Made by a program: the position numbers and the translations under genes. A stretch of 64,000 nt of DNA from an uncultured Pelagibacteraceae bacterium (lineage in GTDB: Bacteria; Pseudomonadota; Alphaproteobacteria; Pelagibacterales; Pelagibacteraceae). Location: positions 310,001-374,000 of the forward strand of contig CABYIV010000001.1 in NCBI GenBank assembly GCA_902519255.1, written 5' to 3'. Positions within the stretch are counted from its first letter, which is position 1; each line of letters starts with the position of its first letter. Positions 26,860 to 37,223 of this stretch are shown piece after piece. Below the pieces are notes generated by a model. That model searched no databases. It worked only from the letters and a program-made list of their open reading frames with translations, and had not been told where the DNA came from.

Positions 26860-27779
26860 TGAAAAAAATTTTAATTTTGGCGGGTGGATATTCAAAAGAA
26901 AAAGAAGTTAGTATGCAAACAGCAAAAAGCGTTTACTCTGAATTAAATAAAGATAGAAAATATAAAATTAAGGTTGTAAATCCTGATGGTAATTTTGTTA
27001 ATGTATTAAGAAACTTTAAGCCTAATATAGTATTAAATTTATTGCATGGTAGATATGGAGAAGATGGCTATATTCAAGCAATTTTAGAAACAGAAAAAGT
27101 AAAATATACCCATTCAGGTGTATTATCATCTTCTTTAGCAATAGATAAGGAGCTTTCAAAAAAAATTTTTATTAAAAATAACATTTTGACGCCTAAGTAT
27201 CTTAAATTCTCATACAGAAATAATATAAACAAGTTAAAATTGTTAAATAATTTGCAAAAAAAAATTGGCTTTCCTCTAGTTGTAAAACCTCTTAATGAAG
27301 GCTCTAGTGTAAATGTTTTTATATGTAACAAAAATAATATTTTAAAAACTCTTACAAAACTAAATGAATATGGAGAAGTTTTATTGGAAAAATATATACC
27401 TGGGAGAGAAATACAAGTTGCAATTTTAGAAAATAAAGTGCTCGGAGCTATTGAGCTTAGACCAACTAGAAAATTTTATGATTATCAAGCCAAATACAAC
27501 CCAAAAGCAAGAACGGAACATATAATTCCTGTGGAAATTTCAAAAAAAAAATATAAGGAATTAACAAAAATTGCTTTAAAAGCGCACAAAATTTTAAATT
27601 GTAGAGGAGTTACACGATCAGATTTTAGGTATTATAAAAACTCCTTTTATTTACTAGAAACTAACACACAACCAGGAATGACTTCACTTTCACTAGTGCC
27701 TGAAATAGCAAATTTTAATAACATTACTTTCAAAAATTTGATAATAAAAATTTTGGAAGATGCTTCAATCAATAAATAA
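26859..27779 (+). CDS. ddl: D-alanine--D-alanine ligase
   Basis: 306 residues, ATP-grasp fold. Motifs: LAGGYSKEKEVSMQTAKSVYSEL, NLLHGRYGEDGYIQAILE, FPLVVKPLNEGSSVNVF, LEKYIPGREIQVAIL, GVTRSDFRYY and ETNTQPGMTSLSLVPE. It makes the D-Ala-D-Ala dipeptide used by the MurF half of the fusion protein. It overlaps ftsQ by 20 bp. Confidence 0.96.
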   Translation: MKKILILAGGYSKEKEVSMQTAKSVYSELNKDRKYKIKVVNPDGNFVNVLRNFKPNIVLNLLHGRYGEDGYIQAILETEKVKYTHSGVLSSSLAIDKELSKKIFIKNNILTPKYLKFSYRNNINKLKLLNNLQKKIGFPLVVKPLNEGSSVNVFICNKNNILKTLTKLNEYGEVLLEKYIPGREIQVAILENKVLGAIELRPTRKFYDYQAKYNPKARTEHIIPVEISKKKYKELTKIALKAHKILNCRGVTRSDFRYYKNSFYLLETNTQPGMTSLSLVPEIANFNNITFKNLIIKILEDASINK

Positions 27780-28449
27780 AAAAAAAATATATTTTTATTT
27801 GGTTTCATTTTTATTTATATCATCAACCTTCAATAATAATTTAATAAGTAATTTGAAAAATGTTTTTAAGATTAGAGAAGTAAACGTTGAAAATGTTAAA
27901 AAAGAAATTAATGACAATATTTTATCAAATACTAGTTTTTTACTAGATGAAAATATTCTTTATATTGACAAAAAATTTCTTCTAGAAAAGTTTGATAAAC
28001 TAAAATTTATTCAAAGCATAAGTATCAAAAAAAAATACCCTTCAATTATAAATATTCAAACTAAACAAACTAATTTAATTGCGATTACTTATTTAGACCA
28101 AAAAAAATATTTTGTAGGACAAAATGGAAAATTTATAATAGCAAAACAGATTTCAAATAAAAAAAAATTACCAACTATTTTTGGAAAATTTAAACCAGAT
28201 GATTACATTTTTCTTCAAAGAGAACTTTTAAGTCATAAAATTGATTTAAATGAAATAACTAGATACTATTTTCACAAAAATAAAAGATGGGATTTATATT
28301 TTGCAAATAATATTATAATTCAGTTGCCTAATAAAAATATTTCTGAAGCGATAAATCTTTTCAAAAAATTTAAATCAAAAAACAACATAAACTCAAATAC
28401 AATTATTGATTTAAGAATTAAAAATAGATTAATTTTAAGAAATGGGTAA
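27760..28449 (+). CDS. ftsQ: Cell division protein FtsQ
   Basis: 229 residues. A short cytoplasmic N-terminus, one membrane helix (KIYFYLVSFLFISSTF), a POTRA domain (FKIREVNVENVKKEINDNIL...IQSISIKKKYPSIINIQTKQTNLIA) and a FtsQ/DivIB beta domain (YFVGQNGKFI...PTIFGKF). It links early and late divisome proteins. Identification rests on topology, the POTRA-like pattern and the position between ddl and ftsA. It overlaps both neighbours. Confidence 0.92.
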   Translation: MLQSINKKKIYFYLVSFLFISSTFNNNLISNLKNVFKIREVNVENVKKEINDNILSNTSFLLDENILYIDKKFLLEKFDKLKFIQSISIKKKYPSIINIQTKQTNLIAITYLDQKKYFVGQNGKFIIAKQISNKKKLPTIFGKFKPDDYIFLQRELLSHKIDLNEITRYYFHKNKRWDLYFANNIIIQLPNKNISEAINLFKKFKSKNNINSNTIIDLRIKNRLILRNG

Positions 28450-29608
28450 AAACAGTTATTTCAATGTCATCGATCTTGGATCATCTAAAATTCGATTTGC
28501 ATCTTTTGATAATAACCTCGAAGAAAAATTTTCAGAATCAATAGAAATATATATAAACGAGAATTTACAAAGTCATTTTGAGGCAATTAATAAAATTATA
28601 AAAAAAGCTGAAAAAAAATTTTCTGATCATATCGAAGACATTGTTTTAATTCTAGACACTGCCCAATTATTTACAATAGATATATCATTAACAAAAAATT
28701 TAGATAGAAGTTCAAAAATAAATAAATTATATGAGCCTTTAATATTAGAATTAAATCAAATAATTAAATCATATTATGATAAATATTATTTATCCCAGAT
28801 AATAATTGATAAATGTATAATCGATGACGGAAAAATATTTGAAGAATTTCCTAAAGATCAATTAGTAGATAATAATTTAAAAGTTGATTTTAAATTAATA
28901 TGTTTTCCAAAATTGTTTATTAAGAAAATAAGAGATGATTTTATTAAACTTAATTTAAATATAATAAATATATTTTGTTCTTCTTATATAAAATCTCAAT
29001 CATATGTAAAAAAAATAAGTGAAAAAAAAACCACTTTTTTAGATGTTGGATTAAGAAGATCTTCAATTTTTTTTTTCGAAAATAAAAAAATTAAATTAAT
29101 CGAAACAATCCCAATAGGAGGGCAACATATCACAACAGATATCTCAAAAATTTTTAAAATCTCTGAAGTGGATGCAGAAAAATTAAAAAAATCATTTAAT
29201 AAAACTGATACAGAGTTTTCGTACAAAAATAAAACCTCAGAAGATAAGATGGTTATTTATGATATTATTAATAAAAATATTTCTGTAGATTTACTAAAAA
29301 AAGTGATTTTGTATAGAGTTCAGGAAATCATGGATTTAATCTTTAAAAAATCAAATATTAATGATCGTAAAAATACTTTAGAAGGCTCAGATTTATTCTT
29401 GATTGGCGAAGGATCAAAACTACTTAACAATAATTCTTTTTATTTGGATGATAGATTTGGTTTTAAGTCAATTAATTATTATAGCGAGACAGATGTTCAA
29501 ATCTGTAAATGTGGCCTAGAAAATCATAAGATAAACTATGAACTACCAAAAATAACTAGCAAAAAACAAGGAGTTTTCGAAAAATTTTTCAATTTTTTCG
29601 ATAAATGA
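28442..29608 (+). CDS. ftsA: Cell division protein FtsA
   Basis: 388 residues, actin-like ATPase fold. VIDLGSSKIRFASFD phosphate-1 loop, the 1C domain, then KTTFLDVGLRRSSIFFFENKKIKLIETIPIGGQHITTDISKIFKIS and LIGEGSKLLNN. The sequence is more divergent than the rest of the cluster, but the C-terminal membrane-binding helix is recognisable (GVFEKFFNFFDK). It tethers FtsZ to the membrane. Normally ftsZ follows; here a 62-bp gap leads to lpxC instead. Confidence 0.93.
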   Translation: MGKNSYFNVIDLGSSKIRFASFDNNLEEKFSESIEIYINENLQSHFEAINKIIKKAEKKFSDHIEDIVLILDTAQLFTIDISLTKNLDRSSKINKLYEPLILELNQIIKSYYDKYYLSQIIIDKCIIDDGKIFEEFPKDQLVDNNLKVDFKLICFPKLFIKKIRDDFIKLNLNIINIFCSSYIKSQSYVKKISEKKTTFLDVGLRRSSIFFFENKKIKLIETIPIGGQHITTDISKIFKISEVDAEKLKKSFNKTDTEFSYKNKTSEDKMVIYDIINKNISVDLLKKVILYRVQEIMDLIFKKSNINDRKNTLEGSDLFLIGEGSKLLNNNSFYLDDRFGFKSINYYSETDVQICKCGLENHKINYELPKITSKKQGVFEKFFNFFDK

Positions 29609-29630
29609 TGGTATTTTCTTGTAATATTTC

Positions 29631-29660
29631 TTGAGTATTTAATCTACACATCATTTTATA
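29631..29660 (+). promoter_or_regulatory. Candidate lpxC promoter
   Basis: TTGAGT (29631-29636), 18-bp spacer, TTTATA (29655-29660), in the short gap between ftsA and the lpxC GTG. The start would be only a few bases before the start codon. Partial matches only. Confidence 0.3.
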
Positions 29661-29670
29661 TAAGCATTGT

Positions 29671-30591
29671 GTGTCAATACTTACTCAAAAAACAATTTCA
29701 AAAAAATTATCTTTTAGTGGAATAGGCATTCACTCAGGCAAAAGTGTAAAGCTAGATATTTTACCTGCAGGCCCAAATACAGGAATTATCTTTAAAAGAG
29801 TAGATCTAAAAAAAAATAATTTAATATACCCACTTTATAATAACGTTTCGGACACAAAACTTTGTACAACCATATCTAACAAACAAGGTGTAAGAGTTTC
29901 AACGATCGAACATCTTATGGGCGCTCTTTATGGTATAGGTATTGACAATGTTATAATTGAATTAGATTCAGAAGAAGTTCCAATTTTAGATGGTTCAGCA
30001 AGAATTTTTGTTGAAGGTATTAACAAAACTGGAATAGCATTTAGCGACCAGCCAATTAAAATTATTAAAATAAATAAAAATATAAGTTTAAATGATGGTG
30101 ACAAATCTATTTCTCTAGATACTTCAAATGTTACAAGTGAAATTGAATTCGAAATAAAATATAAAAATAAAATAATTAATACTCAAAAAAATAAAATTAA
30201 TATTTTTGAAGATAATTTAGAAGATATATTTAACTCTAGAACTTTTTGCCTATATGAAGACATAGAAAAATTAAAAAAATTAAACCTTGGTAACGGTGGA
30301 AGTTTAGAAAATGCAATAGTGGTTAAAAATAACGAGATATTAAATAAAGAAGGGCTAAGAAATAATCTTGAATTCGTAAATCATAAAATATTAGACTGTA
30401 TGGGCGATTTATTTTTATCTGGATACAAAATAATAGGTTCATTAAAATGCTCTCAAGGTGGCCATAATTTGACAAATAAATTGTTAAGAAAAATTTTTAG
30501 TGATAGAGAAAATTTCTCTCTTATTGAAATTAAAGGTAAACAATTACCTCATACTTTTGCAAATTATCAAAACTTAAAATCAATAGCTTAA
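29671..30591 (+). CDS. lpxC: UDP-3-O-acyl-N-acetylglucosamine deacetylase LpxC
   Basis: 306 residues, starting at GTG with SILTQKTISKKLSFSGIGIHSGKSV, the typical LpxC N-terminus. Zinc and catalytic blocks: STIEHLMGALYGIGIDNVIIELDSEEVPILDGSA, NHKILDCMGDLFLSG and GGHNLTNKLLRKIF. It performs the committed step of lipid A synthesis in the cytoplasm, so the cell makes LPS. It closes the dcw cluster, as in many Gram-negatives. Confidence 0.97.
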   Translation: MSILTQKTISKKLSFSGIGIHSGKSVKLDILPAGPNTGIIFKRVDLKKNNLIYPLYNNVSDTKLCTTISNKQGVRVSTIEHLMGALYGIGIDNVIIELDSEEVPILDGSARIFVEGINKTGIAFSDQPIKIIKINKNISLNDGDKSISLDTSNVTSEIEFEIKYKNKIINTQKNKINIFEDNLEDIFNSRTFCLYEDIEKLKKLNLGNGGSLENAIVVKNNEILNKEGLRNNLEFVNHKILDCMGDLFLSGYKIIGSLKCSQGGHNLTNKLLRKIFSDRENFSLIEIKGKQLPHTFANYQNLKSIA

Positions 30592-30629
30592 AAATTAGAA
30601 TTTTCAAAAATATCTGTTAAAGTTATATA

Positions 30630-31466
30630 ATGTTTTTTAGATTCAATTTTTTTTTAATTATAATTTTCCTTTTTTCAATTTCATGTTCAAAAAAAGATGA
30701 ACAAGTAACTATATTGAATGAAAACAACTTAGAATTACAAATGATAGAGGTTTACAATCAAGCCATGGATGAATTTGAAAAAGGAGATGTAATTTACGCT
30801 GGAAAAAAGTTTAATGAGGCAGAATTGTTATATCCTCAATCGATTTGGGCTCCAAGAGCAGTCCTAATGGCGGCATATGGATATTTTTCCCAGGGTTACT
30901 ATAATGATGCCATAAGTAATTTAGAGCGCTTTTTAGTTAGATACAAGAAACACCCACAAACAGATTATGCATATTATCTTTTAGCTTTATCTCACTATGA
31001 TCAAATAATTGATGAAAGAAAGGATATGTATGAAATTCTACAAGCAAAAAAATATTTTGAATTAATAATTAAAAACTATTCAGATACAGAATATGCTCAA
31101 GACTCTAAATATAAACTTGAGTTAATAGTTGAAATTATGGCATCAAAAGAAATGTACTTAGCAAGATATTATGTTCAAAGAGAGAAATGGATACCTGCCA
31201 TAAATAGGTTTAAAAATGTTGTTAATGATTATGAAACAACAATTTATGTTGAGGAGGCTCTCCACAGACTTGTAGAATTGCATTATAATATTGGATTAAC
31301 ATCTGAAGCACAAAATTATGCATCAATATTAGGATATAATTACCAATCAAGCCAATGGTATGAAGAAAGTTATAAAATTTTTAACAAAGACTATAAAAAA
31401 AAGAGAAAAAAACCTGGAAATGATAAAAATGGGCCTCTTACAAAATTTAAAAATCTTTTCAAATAA
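30630..31466 (+). CDS. bamD: Outer membrane assembly lipoprotein BamD
   Basis: 278 residues. A signal peptide with a lipobox-like end (FSISCSKKDEQ) puts the lipid-anchored Cys near residue 20. TPR-like repeats follow: YNQAMDEFEKGDVIYAGKKFNEAELLYPQSIWAPRAVLMAAYGYFSQGYYNDAISNLERFLVRYKKHPQTDYAYYLLALSHYDQI, the classic BamD/ComL block. It is part of the BAM complex that inserts outer-membrane beta barrels. It lies between lpxC and ligA; recN, often found here in alphaproteobacteria, is absent. Confidence 0.94.
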   Translation: MFFRFNFFLIIIFLFSISCSKKDEQVTILNENNLELQMIEVYNQAMDEFEKGDVIYAGKKFNEAELLYPQSIWAPRAVLMAAYGYFSQGYYNDAISNLERFLVRYKKHPQTDYAYYLLALSHYDQIIDERKDMYEILQAKKYFELIIKNYSDTEYAQDSKYKLELIVEIMASKEMYLARYYVQREKWIPAINRFKNVVNDYETTIYVEEALHRLVELHYNIGLTSEAQNYASILGYNYQSSQWYEESYKIFNKDYKKKRKKPGNDKNGPLTKFKNLFK

Positions 31467-31477
31467 TTTTAAAACAA

Positions 31478-33490
31478 ATGAAAAAAGATGAAATCAAAAA
31501 AGAATATAGGTCAAAAATTAAAAGTTATCTCAAACACAATCAACTTTATTACGAAAATAATAAACCCTCAATAACCGACTCAGAATATGATAAATTAAAG
31601 TCAGTAATACTTGAATTAGAAAAAAAATATAAATTTTTAAATGATGAAAATTCTCCAAGTAAATTAGTTGGATATAAACCTTCTAAATCATTTGATAAAT
31701 ACAAACATAAAATTCCAATGTTATCTTTGTCTAATGCATTTCATGAGGAAGACTTAAAAAATTTTGAAAAAAAAATTTTCAATTTTTTAAATTTAAAAAC
31801 CAAATTTGAATATAGTGTTGAACCAAAAATAGATGGAATTTCTGCATCTTTAACTTACAAGAATAATAAACTTATTCATGGAGTATCACGTGGAGATGGA
31901 AAAATTGGAGAAATTATTACCGAAAACCTAAAAACTATTAAAGATATTCCTTTAGAAATAAAATCAAATAATTTTCCAGACGAAATTGAAATAAGAGGTG
32001 AGGTATTTATAAGTAAAAAAGATTTCCTTAAAATAAAAGAAAAATTTGCAAATCCAAGAAATGCTGCATCTGGATCATTAAGGCAAAAAGATCCAAATGA
32101 GACAAAAAAAATTCCCTTAAATTTTATGGCTTATACATATGGATATACATCTAATGATGATTTTAAATATCAGTCAAATTTTTTGAGAAAGTTAAATAGT
32201 TGGGGTTTTAGAACAAATAAAGACAATAAACTTTTAAACGCAATTGATTCATTAGTAAAATTTCACAAAAATTTTGAAGAAATCAGATTTGACTTAGATT
32301 ATGACGTTGATGGATTGGTTTATAAGGTAAATGATTTAAATTTACAAAAAAGGCTTGGATTTACTTCGAATGCACCACGCTGGGCAATAGCCCATAAGTT
32401 TTCAGCTCATAGTGCAAGTACAAAAATAATTAATATCGAGATTCAAGTTGGTAGGACAGGCGCCTTAACTCCTGTTGCTAAGGTGCGACCCATCAATATT
32501 GGTGGAGTTGTAGTATCTAATGCCACATTACACAACGAGGATGAAATTAATAGAAAAGACATAAGAATTGGTGATGTTGTTAAAATTGAAAGAGCTGGAG
32601 ATGTAATTCCCCATGTGATTGAGGTTGATAAATTAAAAAGAGAAATTAACTCAAAAAAATTTAAATTCCCTTCAAAGTGCCCATCATGTGGATCAAATAC
32701 TATTAAAGAATTTAATTTTATAACAAAAAAATATGACGCAGTAAGACGATGTACTAACGAGGGGTTTGCATGTGAAAAAATTGCAATTGAGAGAATTAAA
32801 CATTTTATATCTAAAGATGCAATAAATATAGATGGTCTAGGAAAAAAAGTTGTTGAGAAATTTTGGGATTTAAAATTTATAAAACTCCCCCAAGATATCT
32901 ATAATTTGAATTACCAAAAAATTTCTTCCCTTGATGGATGGGGAATGCAATCAGTTTCAAATCTAAAATTTTCAATTGAAAATTCGAAGGAGGTTACATT
33001 GGATAAATTTATCTTTTCACTAGGAATAAGACATATCGGAATTGAAAATGCTAAAATTATTGCAGATTTTACAAAAACTATAAATAATTTTTTCAATTTA
33101 TCTAAAAATAATAAAATTAATGAACTTACGCATATTGATGGAATTGGTGAGACACAAGTTAAATCTTTAAAAAATTTCTTCCAAAATAAAGTAAACATAA
33201 AAGTTGTAGAGAAATTAATGAGTATATTAAAAGTTAAAAATAAAGAGATAAAAAAGGGAGGAAAATTTAGAAATAGATCTTTCATGTTTACTGGAAAACT
33301 ACAAAATATTAGTAGAGCTGAGGCAAAAAGCTTAATAGAAGAGAATTCAGGTAGTATTGTTAGTAGTGTTTCTAAAAAATTAGATTATTTAGTTATAGGT
33401 GAAAAACCAACTAATCGAAAAGTACAGCAAGCTAAAAACTTAGGAATTAAAATACTTTCACAAAAAGAATGGTATGATTTACTAAATTAG
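31478..33490 (+). CDS. ligA: NAD-dependent DNA ligase
   Basis: 670 residues, normal length. Ia domain (YYENNKPSITDSEYDKL), adenylation domain with the nucleophile lysine in EPKIDGISASL, DGLVYKVND, OB domain, a four-Cys zinc finger (CPSCGSNT...RRCTNEGFACEK), helix-hairpin-helix repeats (IDGLGKKVVEKF, IDGIGETQVKSL) and a C-terminal BRCT domain (RSFMFTGKLQNISRAEAKSLIEENSG). It seals nicks in replication and repair. It overlaps the convergent aminopeptidase gene by 9 bp. Confidence 0.97.
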   Translation: MKKDEIKKEYRSKIKSYLKHNQLYYENNKPSITDSEYDKLKSVILELEKKYKFLNDENSPSKLVGYKPSKSFDKYKHKIPMLSLSNAFHEEDLKNFEKKIFNFLNLKTKFEYSVEPKIDGISASLTYKNNKLIHGVSRGDGKIGEIITENLKTIKDIPLEIKSNNFPDEIEIRGEVFISKKDFLKIKEKFANPRNAASGSLRQKDPNETKKIPLNFMAYTYGYTSNDDFKYQSNFLRKLNSWGFRTNKDNKLLNAIDSLVKFHKNFEEIRFDLDYDVDGLVYKVNDLNLQKRLGFTSNAPRWAIAHKFSAHSASTKIINIEIQVGRTGALTPVAKVRPINIGGVVVSNATLHNEDEINRKDIRIGDVVKIERAGDVIPHVIEVDKLKREINSKKFKFPSKCPSCGSNTIKEFNFITKKYDAVRRCTNEGFACEKIAIERIKHFISKDAINIDGLGKKVVEKFWDLKFIKLPQDIYNLNYQKISSLDGWGMQSVSNLKFSIENSKEVTLDKFIFSLGIRHIGIENAKIIADFTKTINNFFNLSKNNKINELTHIDGIGETQVKSLKNFFQNKVNIKVVEKLMSILKVKNKEIKKGGKFRNRSFMFTGKLQNISRAEAKSLIEENSGSIVSSVSKKLDYLVIGEKPTNRKVQQAKNLGIKILSQKEWYDLLN

Positions 33491-35173
33491 TTTAGCGAGC
33501 CACTTTTTTTCTTTATTGTTTAAATATGGAGATAATTTCGAGTAAGTTTCTAGATGGTAATTAAAAATATAATCTTTTTCTAATTTTGTTAGAAGATTTT
33601 CATCTATCAAATCTTTCTCAAGTGGTACAAATGTTAAGTTACTGAAACAAAGATTTTTAATATTCCCATTTAAGTAAATTAAATTTTCTATTCTTATTCC
33701 AAATTTATTTTCTAAATAAAAACCTGGTTCGTTACTAATAATCATACCTCTTTGAAGTTTTACAAAATTATTTTTAGATATACTTTGCGGACCTTCATGT
33801 ACATTTAAAAAAAAACCAACACCATGCCCCGTGCCATGTTTATAGTTTAAATTAATTGAATTAAGACTTCTTCTTGCAAGTTTATCTAAATTATGACCGT
33901 TTTGAATTATATTTACTTTTGACGTAACAACAGCAATATGACCTTTTAAAACTCTCGTATAAAGCTCTTTAATTTTTTTACTTTGTTTATTAAAAGAAAT
34001 TGTTCTAGTAACATCTGTCGTGCCCCATCTGTATTGTCCACCCGAATCTAATAATAAAAGGTGTTTTTTGTTTAGTTTACGATTTGTTTTTTTATTTGAT
34101 CTATAATGAATAATTGCACCATTCGGTCCAGATCCAGCTATAGTATCAAAACTCGGGAATAAAAAACTTTTATTTTGTTTCCTGAAATTTTCTAATTTTT
34201 TCTCAATTTTAATTTCATCAAGTTTGTCGATATTAGAATTCTTAACCCAATATATAAATTTAGTAACTGCTACACCATCTTTAATATGAACATCAATCAT
34301 ATTTTTTATCTCTGTTTTATTTTTAATTGATTTTAAATCATAAATTGGATCATTCCTTTTTTTGATTACAAATTTAGAAATTATTAAATTTTCATTAAAT
34401 ACAGAACAAGTTTTATTGTCTATACAAAAAAATTTTCCTTTTAAAGAATTTAAAATTTGAAAAAATTTATCTTTTTCAAAAAAAAATATTTTCTTATTTA
34501 ATAATTTTCTTTTTATATTTTTTAATTTTTTAATATTCCCAAAAAGAAAAAGTTCATTTCTTTTGTTAAAAATAGCTTGAAAATTAGCTACAGGTGAATT
34601 TGGTAGATCTTTTCCTCTAATATTAAGCAGCCAGCAAACATTCTCATTTGAGCTAATAAATAAATTATCTATTTTTTCATTTTTAATAATTTTATTTAAT
34701 CTTTTAATTTTATTATACGAACTTTCTCCTGCAATTGAGCTTTTAATCGAGTAAACTAAATTATTTTTATTTATTATTTCGATTTTGTTTTTAATCAAAT
34801 CATAATTAATTGGAATTAGATTATTTGAACTACCAAAATATAAGTTTAATGTATCCTTTGTAAATAATTTAGGATCAAATCCGATATTGTATCTTATGTA
34901 ATTTTTTAAAATATCTTTTGGCCAAACATATGGTATTTCATGAATATTAAATCTTCTACCTGACTGTTGCTTAGCTTGTATTGTATATCTGCCATCAACA
35001 AATAAATGATTAGTTTTTTTCAAAATTAGAATAAAACCTGCTGATCCTGTAAATTTTGCAACCATATTCAGTTTATTTGTCTTTGAATATTCAGTAAAAA
35101 ATTCATCATTTTTTGGAATAATGTATCCATCAAGATTGTTTGAGATAATTAAATTTTTAATTTTATTTATCAT
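33482..35173 (-). CDS. Xaa-Pro aminopeptidase, M24 family
   Basis: 563 residues. Two N-terminal creatinase-like domains, then an M24 metallopeptidase domain with metal ligands and substrate residues in LLLDSGGQYRWGTTDVTRTI, YKHGTGHGVGFFLNVHEGPQSI and MIISNEPGFYLENKFGIRIEN, and a C-terminal extension (KEKKWLAKLI). This three-domain long form matches cytosolic aminopeptidase P. It removes N-terminal residues before proline. It lies downstream of the uvrD-like gene with an 11-bp overlap. Confidence 0.92.
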   Translation of the reverse strand: MINKIKNLIISNNLDGYIIPKNDEFFTEYSKTNKLNMVAKFTGSAGFILILKKTNHLFVDGRYTIQAKQQSGRRFNIHEIPYVWPKDILKNYIRYNIGFDPKLFTKDTLNLYFGSSNNLIPINYDLIKNKIEIINKNNLVYSIKSSIAGESSYNKIKRLNKIIKNEKIDNLFISSNENVCWLLNIRGKDLPNSPVANFQAIFNKRNELFLFGNIKKLKNIKRKLLNKKIFFFEKDKFFQILNSLKGKFFCIDNKTCSVFNENLIISKFVIKKRNDPIYDLKSIKNKTEIKNMIDVHIKDGVAVTKFIYWVKNSNIDKLDEIKIEKKLENFRKQNKSFLFPSFDTIAGSGPNGAIIHYRSNKKTNRKLNKKHLLLLDSGGQYRWGTTDVTRTISFNKQSKKIKELYTRVLKGHIAVVTSKVNIIQNGHNLDKLARRSLNSINLNYKHGTGHGVGFFLNVHEGPQSISKNNFVKLQRGMIISNEPGFYLENKFGIRIENLIYLNGNIKNLCFSNLTFVPLEKDLIDENLLTKLEKDYIFNYHLETYSKLSPYLNNKEKKWLAKLI

Positions 35174-37193
35174 TTAACTTTTTTTGAAACCGTAACCATC
35201 CCGGGCTTTTTATTTCGTTTTCAAATTCAATATCTTGGTTGAATTCAAAATCATTTTCTTTCTGATCTACAAAGCTATTATTTTTTTTAATAAATTCATC
35301 AGGAAGTTCATCAACAAATCTTGAAGCCATACTGTCCATCCAGTCTCCTTGGTAGAATCTATTCATTGAGAAAGAAATTTTTGCAATTTTTTTTGCTCTA
35401 GTAATCCCAACATACGCTAGTCTTCTTTCTTCCTCAAGACCACTCTCTCCTTTTTCCTCAATACTTTTTTGATGGGGGAACAAACCTTCTTCCCAGCCTG
35501 GCAAATAAACTATATTAAATTCAAGTCCCTTTGAGGCATGTAGTGTCATCAAATTAACTTTTTCGCTCTCCCAGTTTTGATCCAATGAAGTTGCTAAAGA
35601 CACATGCTCAAGAAAACTCTCTAAATTATCAAATTCCTTCATAGCACTTAACAATTCTTTAATATTCTCAAGTCTATTCTCATTTTCTAAATCTTTTTTA
35701 TTTTTTAACATTTCACTATATCCAGACTCATCCAAAACTATTTGTAAAAGCTTATTATGGTTTATTTTTTTCTTTGAATCATATCTCCATTTTTCAAGTA
35801 AGTTTAATAATGAAATTAAACCTATTTTTGTTTTAGGTTTGATTTTATTAATTTCTATCAATTTCCTTGAGGCTATTTCTAAAGAACATCCATTTTTTTT
35901 TGCAAATTCAGCAATCGTTTTAATGGTTGTATCTCCAATTGACCTTTTTGGAACATTAATTATTCTTTCAAAAGACAAATCATCCAATGGTTGATGAATA
36001 CATCGTAAATATGCTACACAATCTTTTATTTCTGTTCTCTCATAAAATTTTATACCTCCTATAATTCTATATGGAATTCCAACTTTTAAAAATCTTTCCT
36101 CAAACTCTCTAGTTTGAAATATAGCTCTAACTAATATTGCTATTTCATTTAAAGAATTATTTTTTTTAAAATTTTCAATTGTGGTACTAATTTCTGTAGC
36201 TTCATCTTTTACATTTCTAAAACAATCTAATGTTATCAACTCTCCATCTTCTTGATTAGTGTATAGTGTTTTTCCAACTCTATTTTGATTATTCTCAATC
36301 AATTTTGATGCAACATTTAAAATATTTTGAGTTGATCTATAATTCTTTTCTAATCTAATTATTTTTGTATTTTTATAGGTTTTGTCAAATTCTAAGAAAT
36401 TTTTTATTTCAGCTCCTCTCCAGCTGTATATAGATTGATCATCGTCTCCAACACAGCATATATTCATATTTGCTGAAGACAAATACTTAAGCCACTCACT
36501 TTGAATAAAATTAGTATCTTGGTATTCATCGACCAAAATATATTTAAATTTTTTAGAGTATATTAAAGCTATATCATTATAATTAGCAAAAATTTTTACA
36601 ACATGTAAAATCAAATCACTAAAATCTACAGAGTTTAAATCTATAAGTTTTTGTTGATAAATTTTATAAATATTTAAAAAGTTTTTTTCTAAAGTTTCTT
36701 TCTTTTTTAATATTACATCATCAGGATATAAGCCTTTATTTTTCCATTTATCAATTATTGCTAATATGTATTTTGGAGATATTTTTTTTATATCAATATT
36801 TTCTGCTTTACATATATTTTTTATTAATCTTACTTGGTCATCCTGGTCTATAATAGTAAAATTTGATTTTAACCTAACGGCCTCTGCATGTTTTCTTAAA
36901 ATCTTCGCACTAATTGAGTGAAAAGTTCCCAACCATGGTAATCCAGTCGCATTCTTATTAAGAAGTTTTGAGACTCTAATCTGCATTTCTTTCGCGGCTT
37001 TATTTGTAAAAGTTACAGCAAGTATTTGACTTGAAAAAGCTTTGTGAGTCTTAATAATGTGGGCAATCCTAGAGGTCAATACTTTGGTTTTCCCTGACCC
37101 AGCTCCGGCAACAATTAAAAGAGGACCTTCGAGATGTGATACGGCCTCTTGTTGCTTTTCGTTTAAATTTAATAAATAATCAGTTTTCAACAT
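35163..37193 (-). CDS. uvrD: UvrD/PcrA-family DNA helicase (superfamily 1A)
   Basis: 676 residues. SF1 motifs in order: Q motif LNEKQQEAVSHLEGPLLIVAGAGSGKTKVLTSRI (Walker A), AVTFTNKAAKEM (Ia), VDEYQDTNFIQ (II), CCVGDDDQSIYSWRGAE (III), LEKNYRST (IV), VNLMTLHASKGLEFNIVYLPGWEEGLFPH (V) and EEERRLAYVGITRAKK (VI). It unwinds DNA 3'-5' in excision and mismatch repair. It could equally be named PcrA. No SOS box was found in its short upstream gap. Confidence 0.94.
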   Translation of the reverse strand: MLKTDYLLNLNEKQQEAVSHLEGPLLIVAGAGSGKTKVLTSRIAHIIKTHKAFSSQILAVTFTNKAAKEMQIRVSKLLNKNATGLPWLGTFHSISAKILRKHAEAVRLKSNFTIIDQDDQVRLIKNICKAENIDIKKISPKYILAIIDKWKNKGLYPDDVILKKKETLEKNFLNIYKIYQQKLIDLNSVDFSDLILHVVKIFANYNDIALIYSKKFKYILVDEYQDTNFIQSEWLKYLSSANMNICCVGDDDQSIYSWRGAEIKNFLEFDKTYKNTKIIRLEKNYRSTQNILNVASKLIENNQNRVGKTLYTNQEDGELITLDCFRNVKDEATEISTTIENFKKNNSLNEIAILVRAIFQTREFEERFLKVGIPYRIIGGIKFYERTEIKDCVAYLRCIHQPLDDLSFERIINVPKRSIGDTTIKTIAEFAKKNGCSLEIASRKLIEINKIKPKTKIGLISLLNLLEKWRYDSKKKINHNKLLQIVLDESGYSEMLKNKKDLENENRLENIKELLSAMKEFDNLESFLEHVSLATSLDQNWESEKVNLMTLHASKGLEFNIVYLPGWEEGLFPHQKSIEEKGESGLEEERRLAYVGITRAKKIAKISFSMNRFYQGDWMDSMASRFVDELPDEFIKKNNSFVDQKENDFEFNQDIEFENEIKSPGWLRFQKKLNDK

Positions 37194-37223
37194 TTTTTTT
37201 ATCGTATAAGCTTTATTATTTTA

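Noticed and set aside
30592-30629. TATAAT directly before the bamD ATG (apparent -10)
   Set aside because: Transcription would start inside the gene after the signal-peptide start codon; no -35 at a proper distance. Likely chance in AT-rich DNA.
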